A program made the position numbers and the translations under genes. From positions 40,849-104,848 of the forward strand of contig JAMQCK010000066.1 of NCBI GenBank assembly GCA_024196135.1: a DNA stretch of 64,000 nt, given 5' to 3'. Source of the DNA: Pleurotus ostreatus/Saccharomyces cerevisiae fusant (lineage: Eukaryota; Opisthokonta). This document shows positions 22,127 through 33,793 of the stretch, piece by piece. Each line of letters opens with the position of its first letter. Position 1 is the first letter of the stretch. The notes under the pieces were generated by a model that was not told where the DNA came from, ran no database searches, and saw nothing but the letters and a program-made list of their open reading frames with translations.

Positions 22127-25100
22127 TTATCTGTGCGCGATTGTTAGCTCAAGCGTGCCATAGATCGCAAAGACGAAAGGGGCGAGGAAGAGTGAGATAT
22201 GGGAGACCATCGTGACGGAGGCCTCCTGCACCCCCCAGTCAATCAATGGTGGCGAGCAGGATGCCTTGGGCGAAGCGCTTTACGCGGTTGCAATCGTACT
22301 TACAATCGGGTGCGAACTACCCAGCTGTGGTGTCTGCTTGAAGTTCGGGCCTAGGACACGCCTGAGAACCCATGAGCGAACGAGCTTATACGATTTTCAG
22401 CGGGACCAGTGCGAAGCTTACCGTAGGCGCTTCAGTAGGTCGCTGTACGACAAGTCCCTCTCATTCCTAAGGATTTTCAGGAAGGCCTGTTGAAGCCGAC
22501 AGTCAGCGAGTGGGCAACGCTACAGAAACATAGAAGAGGTAGAATGTGCTGACACTCACGTAGCTCATAGCGCCGACAGCTTCACCACCCGCGAATGTGT
22601 CGACGGATGTTTGTCCATCTCTGCAAGCAGACCAGGTGATCTAGAACGAAGCACTTCGCCTTCAGCACGGCCCATCCTATGAATCAAGGGCGCACGCACC
22701 ACATCGGCAGGAGACGCTTGTCGCAACCGCGCGCGAGGGCTAACATGCGAGCCACGGAGGCGACCATGTTGGGAGTACTAGGAAGAACCGGAGGATCAGG
22801 GAGCTAGTGTGACTCAGTAAAACTTGACCGCGTACGATGTAAGGAAGATCTACAACGATATTAGTTGACCAATCAACGAGGAACAACGAAAAACGAGCAT
22901 ACCAAGCACTGTTCCCGAATGGCAACTCTGCGTAGACAGTCAGCTGGGCGAACCTTCAGGTCAACAGGGTCGCTCACATCGAATAGGGCCTGACTGGATG
23001 ATAGGATCAGCAGGTCGAGGACGTACGATGGAGACTTACTGTTAGCCGGCATGCGGCAGGGAGAGGATCGACGAGGATCTTGTGCATCTCCTGCAGAAAT
23101 GTTTAGTGTTGAGTGAGTGAGGCGCAGTGCGAGCCAACCGCGCAAGGCGGGGTACGTACATCGTCGATGATGACGCCGGCTTCTTCGTGGTCGACAGGAA
23201 ATATAGCTACATGCGAAATTGACCGACAAGAAGTCGAGCGTATGGCATGACCTACTTTCATCGTACCCATCCGCCTCGTCGTCGTTGAAGTCGCGTTTTT
23301 GTCCGCCTGGAACATCATCAATACTCCCGACCGTATCCTAACAACAGTACTTACCATGGCCTGAATCTGTGCAAAGTAAAGCAACGGACATGAGCACATC
23401 CATCTACCCGACGTCGAACTAGGTATCCAGCTGGGGGGCAGAAACGTACAGTGCAGGAAGAGCGAATCGTGCATTTGCGCCCCCTCCACCAGCCATTTCA
23501 TCGCGCTGATCATGTTCGCTCGCGAGGGATAAGACCGTGACGATCTTGACTTATCGTCGGTGAGCAGCATGATATCTTCCTTCTTGAAGCGGCAGCGTTC
23601 TGGACGTCCATGTCAATGCGATGGCCATGACATACAAGGGATAGATACTGACTGACGAGAAAGTCGCGCACGTCTCGTGCATCGTTGATGCACTGGAAGA
23701 GTAGAAGTCAGATCACAGGCGGAGAGACGAAGCGTAGTCGACGTACTCCCTTCAGCTCACTCGACTGTCCTTGGTAGTCGATGCCGATCTGCAATACGTC
23801 GGTTCAGATAACTGTATATAGATGTATGACGGTCAAGAACGGGACTCACACAGACTGCCCGCTTTCTTCCCGTACAATGCGATTCCATGAAGAGCTGGTG
23901 CGGAGCCAAAGGAGCAGGCAAGCCGTGGGATTCCAGCCTATTGGCGATGCGTTGCTCTGCGTTGTCCACGGCTGCATGGAAGCGCCCAATGGAGTGCTCG
24001 GAATGTTGATATCCTTCGCCTGGGCATAGTCAGACTCGAGGTCTTTGGAGAGCGCTATGCGCCTACCATCACCCTCCCCGTGATCATATTCTCCATGCCC
24101 GCCATCGTGTCCGAGTCCATAATCCGCGGTAGGCATGTAACCGTCTTGCCCACTGCCAGAGTTATGCCCGCTGCTGTGCTGCCCATCCTCGTGGCGATTA
24201 GAGCCGTGCCCTTCGCTGGTGGGCGGATGTTTCTTGTGTAGCTTGTTGTGATGCTCGTGGCGATCGCTATGATGTCTGCGGTCGCGGTCGCGGTCCCTGT
24301 CATGATCTCGGTGTCGTCTTGCGTAGCGGTCGTCATCGTCGCGGTGCCTGCGCCGGTCGTCGTCTCTGTGTCGGTCGTAGTTATCGCTCCTGTGTCTGTG
24401 CTGACGGTCGCGCCGCTTGTAGTCATCATCGTGTCGCCTGTCGTCGCGAGAGTAGCCTTCCGAGCGGTGTCTGCGATGGCGGTCGTGATCGCGATCCCGG
24501 TCCCGGTCCTTGTCGCTGCTGCGGTGGCCGTGGTCACTGCGATGCCTGTCGCGGTGGCGGTCGTGGTCTCGACTACGGCTATGGTGATGGTGATGATCAT
24601 CCTCCGCTGCAGGCGCACCGGGAAGTACGACGACATTCGGATTACCGGACACAGCGGTGGGCACCTGCTGCATCATGCCCGGAGATCCACCAGGACTGCT
24701 GTGCATGACAATCTGTGTGTCGTTGGTCTCGTAGACGGTACGAGGGGGTGGTACACGTGCGTCGTAGGAGGAGCTGTCGGAGCTCTGAGCGACGATGACG
24801 GGTTTGCGGGGGATCTTCTGCACAGGCTGCTGCGGGACGCTGGGTTGTATAACGCTAGGGGTATGGCTGCTTGGGCTGAGGGTTGAAGAGCACTCGTTAG
24901 CGGCTAGTCTGAGTGTTACGTAGCGCAACACGCACATGTAGGGCACTTCAGGGATTTGGCTCACTGCCGGGGTGGCGCGACCGCGAGGAAGCCATGTCTT
25001 TGCGTTGAGGATGGACGTGTACTGCCTTACTGGCAAGATACGGGGACTAAGACAGAGTTCAGCAGAGGTTCGTACAGAGTGGTGTACGACGCACCCATCC

Positions 25101-25150
25101 AGCTGTACGACCTCATCCGGATTCTTATTCTTCTTCTTGAATAGCCTCAT
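22127..25150 (-). CDS. Type I metacaspase with Arg/Asp/His-rich prodomain
   Basis: Eighteen exons fit in phase (25150-24936, 24875-24067, 24019-23850, 23788-23747, 23692-23653, 23599-23450, 23366-23355, 23306-23256, 23206-23160, 23090-23040, 22989-22978, 22927-22903, 22849-22824, 22777-22700, 22640-22560, 22486-22422, 22361-22304, 22225-22127), giving 676 residues. Residues about 150-300 are a His/Asp/Arg low-complexity prodomain. The peptidase domain begins at CTGRKRAVCIGIDYQG; catalytic His is in LHYSGHGGQ (about H479) and catalytic Cys in FDSCHSGT (about C535), followed by DLPYI and ITWSACRDGQTS. Metacaspases are calcium-dependent Lys/Arg-specific cysteine peptidases of cell death and proteostasis (family knowledge). 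The C-terminus after SSHPI is replaced by a hydrophobic 32-residue tail, which may be a mis-modelled last exon. Confidence 0.88.
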
Positions 25151-25507
25151 CGTGGTCGCAAGTTGTTAAGGGTTTACACAGGTCGGCTGGCACGCGCTAG
25201 GCGCTTAAAAATGCACATACACCGTCCTATCAGCGAGGGACAGGAGGGGGAATAGTTTATAATGCACTGGACGTAAGGGAGCGCCTTGTGAGGCTCAGGT
25301 GGAGGGGGAAAGCAGGGAACGCGCTGATTGTGACGTGACCAAAACGTGACAAGTCGCGTTGCGAAACAAACATGACGTCACGTGTCAGGTTGAACTTGGT
25401 CGAGTATATGTAGCGTCCATTGTATACATTCGTGGCTGCAATGCGGATACACTATACAAATTTCGACATATACAGCACTATCAGATGTCCAAGATTATCC
25501 ATGCTTT
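25151..25507 (-). promoter_or_regulatory. metacaspase upstream region with CRE-like sites
   Basis: This 357-bp gap precedes the metacaspase start. It holds a perfect TGACGTCA palindrome (25373-25380) overlapping a CACGTG (25379-25384), a TGACGTGA at 25331-25338 and another ACGTGAC at 25345. These match bZIP (CREB/ATF-type) half-sites; regulation through them is inference. Confidence 0.5.
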
Positions 25508-27229
25508 CTACTTTCTACCTCCTGTGTCGATCATGACATCGTTCGGCCTATCATCACGTTCATGAGGCAACACCTTGAAGGACTGTCGCAAGCTCTGCTC
25601 CTGTATGACCCAGTTTGCTGGGTGTCCGGCGCCGATATCGCGAGACTGCTCCCCCACACAAATGATAAGCTCTTCCAAGGGCGTACCGACCTTCCTTTCC
25701 TTCAAGAACAGCCACGCTTCCTCGACGTGATAGTTCTCGAGCCGGACATACGCCCTTAAGGATTCGTCTACTTCTCGCGTTTTCCCCCCTTCCGCCCCCA
25801 TACCTGCCGCCACCAAGCGATCGAAGGCGCTAAACATGGAAGGACCACAGAATCGTTTGAGGCCGAGGTCCAGGTGCAGCGTCACTTTGCGCAGGGCAGG
25901 GAGCTGCGCCAATCGTGCGCAAATATCATCTTCGTGGATGTGCGTCGGCGTACGGTCAATATCGAGAGCAAAGTCGGAAAGGTGAGGGCACATAGCACCA
26001 ATGACAGCGACGTCGTCCACAGTGAGCGTACGACGTGGGCGAGTCGGCAGCTCTACCTCGTGAAGGTGTAGGGTACGTAGATGCGGCCCGTGGTGCAGAA
26101 GTACGGCCTCCAGGGGGCGATGGTCGGGCAGATTTGTGATGGAGAGGGATTCAAGAGGAGGGAGAGCGACGAGGAAGTCCGCTATGATGTTGCGCATCCC
26201 GGTCACTTGGTCATCCTCGAGGTCGTGATGATATATGCCCACAGCCAATTCCAGTGACCTCAGTGCCGCGAATACGCTCGCATCTAGCAGATCATTGCCG
26301 TGGTTCCTTATGTGTAGTTCTCGGAGATGCTCTACACGACTCCAGTCGATGAATGGTGTCCATGCCGCGATCGAGTGAGAGGTAAGGCCAGTACAGTCAA
26401 CCGACTTGATCGCCTTCCGAATGGGCTGCGCGCGGAAACGGTCCTTCTGAACCTGTCTCTCGTGCGCTTCTTGGGCGCTCCAGCCATACACAACGCATCC
26501 TCCGACGTGGCGACAGTTCCACCGAAATGTCTCCAGATTCGGCGCGCGGCTGACAATTCGTTCGAACGCGGGCCACTGGTAATCTGCTCCCCTCATCCCA
26601 GTCCAAGTATCAGCTTCCAGCGTTCGAAGCAAAGGCGATTCCGCAAGCGCAAGTTCGGTTGGGTCCCCGAAGAGCGTGTCAGGCGATGGCCGCTTCCAGT
26701 GAAGAACATGCAGACGAAGTTCCGGACGAGCATGTTGTAGTGCAGATATCAGGGCAGGAGGCATCGGAATTGGACAGTCGAAGGTGAAGTCAGCGAGATT
26801 TCCGAGGGTGGACAGCAGGTCGATGACTGGGCCCCACGCTGAGGGCTTCAAGAGCTTCTCGACCGTGGGATTTATGTGAGAGTGGGAGACTTGCGAGTCA
26901 GCCCGTACGGTGACGGAGTGAAGGGACGAGACAATCCAGGATAGGCTGGAATCATGCAAGCAGTCCGTGATACGGTGCTGCGTCTCGAGAAGGTGCTCCG
27001 CGTCCATTCGCAGGCAGATTTGGCGAACAAGATACGGGCGAGCTATCTGATAGAGCATCCTATTGCATGTTACCACAGCGAGAATGGATAAAGGCGAACA
27101 ATCGTAGAGCTACAGTGAAGGGGATTTAGAAATGATAACAGGCCCGCCGGGAGATATTCTGACCTTCTCGACAATGAGAGCAAGGATATCCTGGTCAATG
27201 TAGCATGCGCCATCGCCTCGATGCCACAT
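25508..27229 (-). CDS. F-box protein with LRR-like repeats
   Basis: Two exons, 27229-27164 and 27109-25508 (555 residues). Splicing joins DQDILALIVEK to a segment ending TCNRMLYQIARPYLVRQICL, which together form a compact F-box in the first 60 residues. The remainder has leucine-rich periodicity (LESLSITNLPDH, LRTLHLHEVELP, LRKVTLHLDLGLK), as expected for a substrate-binding region of an SCF ubiquitin ligase receptor (family knowledge). The reading frame stays open further upstream to 27313, but MWHRG at 27229 gives the normal F-box length. A transposon-like element starts 95 bp upstream of this ATG and so occupies its promoter region. Confidence 0.83.
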
Positions 27230-27315
27230 GGTGACTTCGGGAGAGAGGGGACGAGCGACTGAAGCCTCGACAGCAGATGATGGCCGAGAGCAGCTTGTGA
27301 ACGCGCGTGACAAGC

Positions 27316-27323
27316 CAATGTCA
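27316..27323. repeat. 8-bp target-site duplication, left copy
   Basis: CAATGTCA, identical to 27962-27969 on the other side of the hAT-like element. Confidence 0.85.
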
Positions 27324-27961
27324 TAGCGTGGCGGAAGAAACCTCCCGGGACCTCAGGGACCGGTTGCTTACCTGGCGAGGGTCTGGGGGGTAGGTTTCTG
27401 ACCGGTTTGTGACCCGTTACATACCTGGATGTCACATGTGGCGCCGTTACGCTGTCACGTGCGCTAGCCAAGGCCGCACTTGCGCGACCTGACCTCCATG
27501 GCGCGACGTTGCCTGCCTTCGATCTACTCCAAGAGAATATTTCTATGTAATGTGTAAGCACTTTTGGTGCGCTGGAGATACTTGACGTACAGTTGATATG
27601 CAATTGGCTGTTTCGGGCCTGTGCTGCCGAGCTTCCGGCGCTCTCGCATCGGTCGAGGGCTTGCAGCGGTGCTGCTTTGACAGTTTTGAGGAGAAGGGTA
27701 CTGTACGGACGAGTACCGATCGGCCCACTGACTGCGCTGAATGGCTGCATTGTTGTTTGTGGCTCACAACCTGACCGCGATGTCGACTGCCGAGGCTCAG
27801 TAGACGTCAGATGCTCGAGCAATATACAACGCCACATATAAGTACAAGACCACCTCAGGGTGAGGGTCCCCCAGCTCGAGGTATGATACCGGTACGTGAC
27901 TGGTCACATACCGGTCACAATGCGGTTTGGTCAGAATCCTAGGGTTTCTTCCGCCACGCTA
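27324..27961. mobile_element. non-autonomous hAT-like DNA transposon (MITE), 638 bp
   Basis: The ends are a perfect 19-bp terminal inverted repeat: TAGCGTGGCGGAAGAAACC at 27324-27342 and its reverse complement at 27943-27961. An identical 8-bp direct repeat, CAATGTCA, flanks it at 27316-27323 and 27962-27969. An 8-bp target duplication with a TAGNG-type end is diagnostic of the hAT superfamily. Two ACCGGT hexamers sit near each end (27359, 27401, 27888, 27910) within GTGACC-rich sequence, like the subterminal transposase-binding motifs of hAT elements. No transposase reading frame is present, so it would need a helper. The perfect ends and duplication suggest recent insertion. Confidence 0.9.
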
Positions 27962-27969
27962 CAATGTCA
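27962..27969. repeat. 8-bp target-site duplication, right copy
   Basis: CAATGTCA, matching 27316-27323. Confidence 0.85.
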
Positions 27970-28301
27970 TGTCGCGAGTCACGCCGCCTCCCCTGCAGCG
28001 TCAACGATCAATAGCTACTGACCCTCCGCTGCACGCAAATGTTCTTCTTCACTGGGAGGTTGTCTCTGAAGGAAATCCGCCGCTTATGTTCCACCGACAG
28101 TCTGAAGCCGAGAGGGGCCCATGTACGGGCCACATGCGTCAGAGGCTTGCCTTCCAATCCTGTTCAAGTTCTCTACATTATAGCTGCGTAGGATGCTGAT
28201 GTTATACATTGCGCTTATGGTACTGATACAGTGAGCGATACCGGCATTACAAGTCAAGCATACGCTGACCTCCTTGTCATCCGTCGGCTGACGCACCATC
28301 C
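27970..28301. other. 3' region of the PTPA gene, no gene seen
   Basis: About 330 bp between the transposon-like element and the PTPA stop codon. Only short chance frames are present. Confidence 0.4.
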
Positions 28302-29504
28302 TCAGTCGAAGGGGACCAACCGCGCGCCCTGCACACCCAGACTAGCGATGCCTTTCCCCTTCTCCCTGTCCTGCTGTGCTGCCGCGAACGCCGATGGCAC
28401 TGGAATACCGCAGCAGTCCATAGCCCAGCCCGCCTCGCCCTTCGCATGTACGTGGCCGTGCTCGTCCTCCGCGCCCTCGCCGTCCTTCGGTGCCAAGGCG
28501 CGAACAGTCTCGGGGCAGGGCAGTATGCTGCCGAAGAGGAAGTGCTGTATGACGGGAAGTTTGTGAAGAACTTCAGCTTGGTACATCTTGATCATGCCGG
28601 AGTTGATTTTCTCCCAAGTCTTGACGGCGGAGATGTCGTCCAGCATGGGGGAATGCCAGCGCAGAGATGCAGTCTTGATCTGAAGTAGGATGAGGTTGAG
28701 TCGTCTGGGAAGGAATTCGAACACACAGAGTTGATGAACTGGATGCAGGCAAAGTACATGTAGTGCTTGGCGTACTCCTCAACGATATCGGGGTCATGAA
28801 TGGCTTTCGGGCGGATGAACTTGTGCCCTGAGACGTTCATAGAGTCAGCAAATGGGTTCAGCGCGGAAGCTCGCGCACGCACCTTTCAGCTGCGCCGAGC
28901 CAAACAGGAAGGGCAGAAAGTGATAGTCGTCCAACCCCCACACACCATGCGACCCTGCAGGCTCCAGCCAATACGTGCTCTGGAGTACGCGCATGATCTG
29001 GATGTATCGCCAGAACACGACGATCACCAGACTGCGGTGGTCCTCTGGACCGACGATCCCAAGTTGCTCCAAGCAAATGAGAAAGCAGACGAAGTTGAGC
29101 TCCATCCCGCTGCCATAGTCGATGCGCAGGCGGTTGCCCCAACTCTCCCCGAGATATGTGGCGACTTCAGGCACAGCGTCCGCGGGTACGCCAATGGTGG
29201 CCAATAAATCGGGGGCACGTTCACCGACTTTGTCGTAGAACGTACGGAAGGCTGGGTTACCAAAGCGCGAAGAGGCATTGTCGATCGGTGGGGTGTCCTT
29301 CGCCAGTTGTTCAATGGCGTCCAGGAGTTCAAGGACACGATGAACGCCAGGGGATCGCGGGCATTCGTCGTCAAGCTTGACGCCGACTACTGCATCGTTG
29401 AGTGTAGTAACATAGGATAGAACCCGCTCATGAGTTTCGGACTGTTTCCAAGCCTCGAGTTGTTCTGGCGTGACGATAGCTTTGCTTGGAACAAGGTAAG
29501 TCAT
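28302..29504 (-). CDS. PP2A activator PTPA (peptidyl-prolyl isomerase, Rrd family)
   Basis: Three exons, 29504-28883, 28827-28727 and 28679-28302, give 366 residues. Nearly every PTPA signature is visible: [28 protein letters not shown], a [20 protein letters not shown] block, [10 protein letters not shown] and [12 protein letters not shown], and [28 protein letters not shown] folds the catalytic subunit of protein phosphatase 2A into its active Ser/Thr form and has prolyl isomerase activity; yeast has two, Rrd1 and Rrd2 (family knowledge). The C-terminal [12 protein letters not shown] followed by a Lys/Gly-rich end favours the Rrd2-like branch, but I do not assign a symbol. The gene is divergent from the large disordered protein at 30086. 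Confidence 0.93.
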
Positions 29505-30085
29505 GGGGGGAAGAATGAAGATGATCTTTGCCTGATGCGGCGGCCCGCTCATCGCCGACTGTTGACACTGTCCAATCTTGGCTCCCTACTTAAGGTGGAC
29601 TTGACGCGTGCTGTGTACCATAGGAGAAATGGACTGCGGTTCACGCTCCGGAGTGGCTGCATAGCGCGCGTCTGGCCCTCTTCACGTCGAAAAACGTGTC
29701 GCCGGTGAGAAAACGTGGCGTTGCGATGTTCATGCAAATGTCCTTGCGAGATACGTAGGCACCCTAGTATAGCATACGACAGTGTAGAGAAAAGCTGTCC
29801 TTGGAACTCTAGAAGAAGTGTTGACGCTCCTGATGGTCCGCAGAAGTCAGAGAGACAAGGGCAGAGGGAAGTTCAGAATTCGGCAACGGCCGTTTACTTC
29901 TTGACCTCGTACTTTTTCTCGCCGCCGACTCCGGCCCTTTGCTGTCCGTCGCCTGCGTCCTTGGCGCTGGTCCCTATGCACTGCTGATTGGATCGCCCAT
30001 CCCCGAATTCACCGCATTTTCTGGTCCAAAATTCCGAGGCGCCAGCCGCCTTCCCACCAGGCAGCGACGACGACGCAGTAGACCG
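29505..30085. promoter_or_regulatory. divergent intergenic region, PTPA and large disordered protein
   Basis: 581 bp between divergent start codons. No TATA box stands out. It presumably holds both promoters; nothing more specific is visible. Confidence 0.35.
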
Positions 30086-33000
30086 ATGTCGGCGCAGCCC
30101 CGCACGGGAATCAAGGTCAAAGAACGTCCCAGCTCGGCTATATTCATTGGCGGCGCCGCAGGATCCCCAGCCGCACAGTCATTCTCCACCCCTCCTCATC
30201 TCCCCGACCTTCCTGAGCCGCCGAGCCCCATTTCCAGCATATCTTCGCGCGACTCCGGCCTCCCATCTCCCCCCGCCACCAACTCCACTGGAAGCGGCAG
30301 CACCGGCGACTCGGCGAGCATCGCAATCCGCGGAAGGCGTGCCGACAGCGTCACAGGCAGCGGCGGCGGCGGTGAGAGCAGCGAGAGTGATGGGGGCGAT
30401 CGCCGAATGCTCAGTGGGAGTAACATGCGTGCCTTCCATGCGGCATTTTCCAAGACGAGTTCACGGGCAACGAACCATGAACCTGACGATTACGACAACA
30501 ACCACGACTATGACCGCAATGGCAACTTCAATTTCGACGACGAAGAAGATAACACCGCGCGTCTCGATAGGAGAACTAGCAATCGCAAGTCGAGCGAAAA
30601 CGTTAGTATGCTGCTGCGCATGAAGAGCCTGAACGAGCGCAACCAAAGGGTGCGTTGCCATACTTACCGCTGCGACGATCGCACTCATGATACCGTCAGG
30701 CTCTTGAGAAATTAACTTCCATTTCCCGCATCTCAAGTCCAGCTCCAAGCGTGCGTGCCAGTACGCCTGGACGCATGGGTCCGCCTCCCGTACCCCTCAA
30801 CTCGTCTACTTCAAGCGCTTCATCTGCCTCTTCTCGAACGACCAACACCTCTTCCACTCGTCACCGGGCGCGCCACTCATTACCGTCCGCCGAACAGTAC
30901 CACGAGTCAGGCTCGGAAACTGAACGGGAATCTATGTCAAACTCTATGCTCTCCTCCACCTATGACGAAGAAAACTACACCTCTCATTCATCCGTGTCCT
31001 CTCGCTCCAATACACGGTCATCACCTTCCGCCCTTTCCACCCTTTCGTTGCAACCGTTGAACTCAACAAGAGTCGCTTCACCTATGGCCAATCTCCCTGT
31101 CACTCCTTCTACTCAAGCAAACCGGATCCACTCCCCCATGCCGTCTCGCGATGGTGCAAGAACTCCCCCTCGAAGCAGATTGCGATCGGAGCCTACTTCG
31201 CCCCGAGATGCGTTACGGACGGCCCGCGGCGTTACCAATTCCCCTCGCAAGAGGACATCAATGGCGCTCACATCCGTCTTGGATGATCGCGAACCCGATG
31301 GAGACATCACTCAAGCCGCGTTGGCCGCCGTCGCAAGCTCTAGGCGAAGCCCTACGCTGGGCCGGAAACGACAACCTCTCCCCCGCGAATTTCGCGATTC
31401 GCCTTCCTCCGCAGCTGACTCTTCGAGCAGTGGGGGAACCGCTTCAAGGAGAGGGAGTATAGCGGAACCTGACCTCAGCAGGGTAAGTACGCGACAAGTC
31501 TTCATGCAGAACCATACCCACGCCTTGACAGCAGGTTTCGACTCTGGACCTAGTAACCCCACAGCGCATGCCTCCTCGATCTCCGAAGTCAAGCCGGTCC
31601 GCCACTGTTCGCGATTCCGCCCGCAGACACCAATCGCGCGGATGGTATAGCGAGGACATGAGCGTGACAAGTCCCCCGGAAGAGCCGGGTAGTGGCAGGC
31701 GACAAGCACATCGTGGCGGTAGTGCTGAAAGCCCCCTGGTCACTGGGCGTCTGGTTGGCGAAGGCCTACGCGCTGCAGGGCTGAGCAATACCGGGGCCGG
31801 CACTGTGCGACGCGTCATGAGCCTGCATTCGAGGCCAGACGACATATTCGACAGTCCCATTGACCGTGATGGAGGCCGACAGAGGGAACGGCGGTCCGAC
31901 TGGACAACCCCGGACCAGCGTGTACGGAGTCGTAGTCGCATAGAGGAAAGGCGAGAGCGATATCCAACGGAGTCGTCCTCGCGTGCGGCTACCTCTCTGG
32001 CGGACTATGCTCATATGCGCCACGGGGATGAGTACGACGACGAAGAGCCTAGGACCGCGCCACCGCTTCGCAACCATCGCAGTGCGTATCCGCTGCAGCC
32101 TCGGGAACCCTCAAGGACTCGCGCAGGCGAAGTTTTCCTGAGCCGCGAACACGACCGCGAACGCGAGCGTCCGGCGACGTCACTCAACCGCTACCGAGAG
32201 CCGGAATCAGATCGAACATACAGTCCCCTCGGTCCGCGACGAACAAACCCTCCTGTCACACCTCGGAGCACTCAAAAAGAGAGGGACGAGCCTGATCATG
32301 CGCGCCTCATGTGGGACAGCGTCGCCACTTTCGAGTCGCTCATCTCCCGCTTGCCAGCCGGCCTCGGCGTAGGCGGGACGCAATCGGACTTGGCTGCCAA
32401 CGTCGCCTCCCTTGCAACCCTCTCCGATCGACTGAACGCGTCCCTCAAGGCGGGCGCGTCGCGTGCGGTTGAGCGTCAGATCCACGCGGACCTACACGAG
32501 GGTGACCCCAGCGGCGAACTTGCGGAGCTCAACCGCGCCGTGGGCACCGAATTTCGCGAGGCGGCGCGAATGAGCGACGACCAGATTCGGGCTGTAACGG
32601 GGTTGCTACTCGGCATGGGTCGCGTCATTCGCGAGCTTGGGATCGACGGTGGCATGCATGCACGCAGCGTCAGTCTTGGAGATGAGACACTGGCGAGGAG
32701 GCTCGGTCGCAGTTCTGTCAGCCCGGACTTGAATGGCAGGCTAAGCTCAGCGTCCAGGCGTAGCTGGGAGGCCGCCCGCGACAGAGACAGAGAGAGGGAT
32801 AGGGATAGGGATAGGGATGAGGCATTGTCGCAGCTTCAGGGTCGTGAAAGCGCGCAACTGACGCGGCGCCACGAGATCCCGCATCACCGTACAGGGAGTG
32901 GGCCTCGAAGCTCAGGCTCCGGCGGCTCAGATGTGGTGCCACCGTCGAGCTCGATGCGTCGCGTCTATTCTCCCAAGTACCGCGAAACATTGGGCTTGGC

Positions 33001-33793
33001 CTCTTTCGACTCGCAGGAGACCACAATGGCCGGGTACGAACCGTCACCAACCCCCGCATCGCGCACGCACAAATCTGGCAGTAGTGGTGGGGATCTCACG
33101 CGCAGCCGAACACTTCCCCCTATCAATATACCCGAGCCGTCTCATCCTGTGTCGGCGGAGAGGACTCCAATCGGTGGCAACGCAGGCAGCATCAGACGAC
33201 GGTCCACGACAATCACCAGCACAGGAACAGAGTCGTCGGGTCAGCAGAGCGTCGAGCGGGAGCGGATACGACCATCCAGGGGAGAACCTCGTAAGGCATC
33301 CGTCACGTCTATCAGTACCGTGCGGGCGCCAACGAAGCCATTCCCAGCTCTTTCGACCCCAAGCGCAACGACCGCACTCACAACACATACGGTCACTAAC
33401 TCGCCCGTCGACCGGCTCGCCTTCCCGCGGTCAAGCTCGGGTAGAGCGAACGGAGAGGAACGCGAGGGTCATGCCAGCGCTGTGTTCTCGCGGCCGTCAA
33501 CAGTGAGCGTGAGCGCGCTGAGTGGCTTGCAGCAGCATTTGGATCCCGGTCGGCGGAGAACATTGAGTACATCGAGCGATAACGCGGATGCGGGACCGCC
33601 AGAGACGCCGGCGAGGAAAGGGGCAGTAACGGATACAGAGCGCGAGACGCGGCGAAGGACGTTGACGAGTAGAACAACCCGCAACTCACCTGGCGTCAAT
33701 GTGCACCCTGCTGACCGCGCAGCATCCTTCGTTCCATCCACCACTCGTACGCGGCGGAAGACAGTGACTGAGATTACTTGGGCTCCTCCCTGA
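30086..33793 (+). CDS. large Ser/Arg/Pro-rich disordered protein, about 1200 residues
   Basis: Three exons, 30086-30649, 30700-31482 and about 31535-33793 (acceptor may be 31531/31532), keep phase. Most of the protein is low-complexity Ser/Thr/Pro/Arg with many SP and TP dipeptides, suggesting heavy phosphorylation. Two ordered-looking parts stand out: a predicted coiled-coil segment across the first junction (VSMLLRMKSLNERNQR, then ALEKLTSI), and an alpha-helical region near residues 690-810 (ARLMWDSVATFESLISRL, VERQIHADLHEGD, LAELNRAVGTEF). An RDRDRERDRD stretch follows. I do not recognise the family. A scaffold at the cell cortex, microtubules or the nucleus is possible but is only inference from composition. 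Confidence 0.75.

Noticed and set aside
24248..24886. Plus-strand 212-codon frame rich in Val/Ala/Met
   Set aside because: It is the antisense of the metacaspase Arg/Asp/His repeats; the low-complexity codons keep the reverse strand open.
27070..27837. Minus-strand 255-codon frame across the hAT-like element as a transposase
   Set aside because: It crosses the element boundary into the F-box gene and has no hAT dimerisation or catalytic motif.
30144..30453. Minus-strand frames near 30.2-30.4 kb
   Set aside because: Shadows of the Ser/Pro-rich first exon of the large disordered protein.
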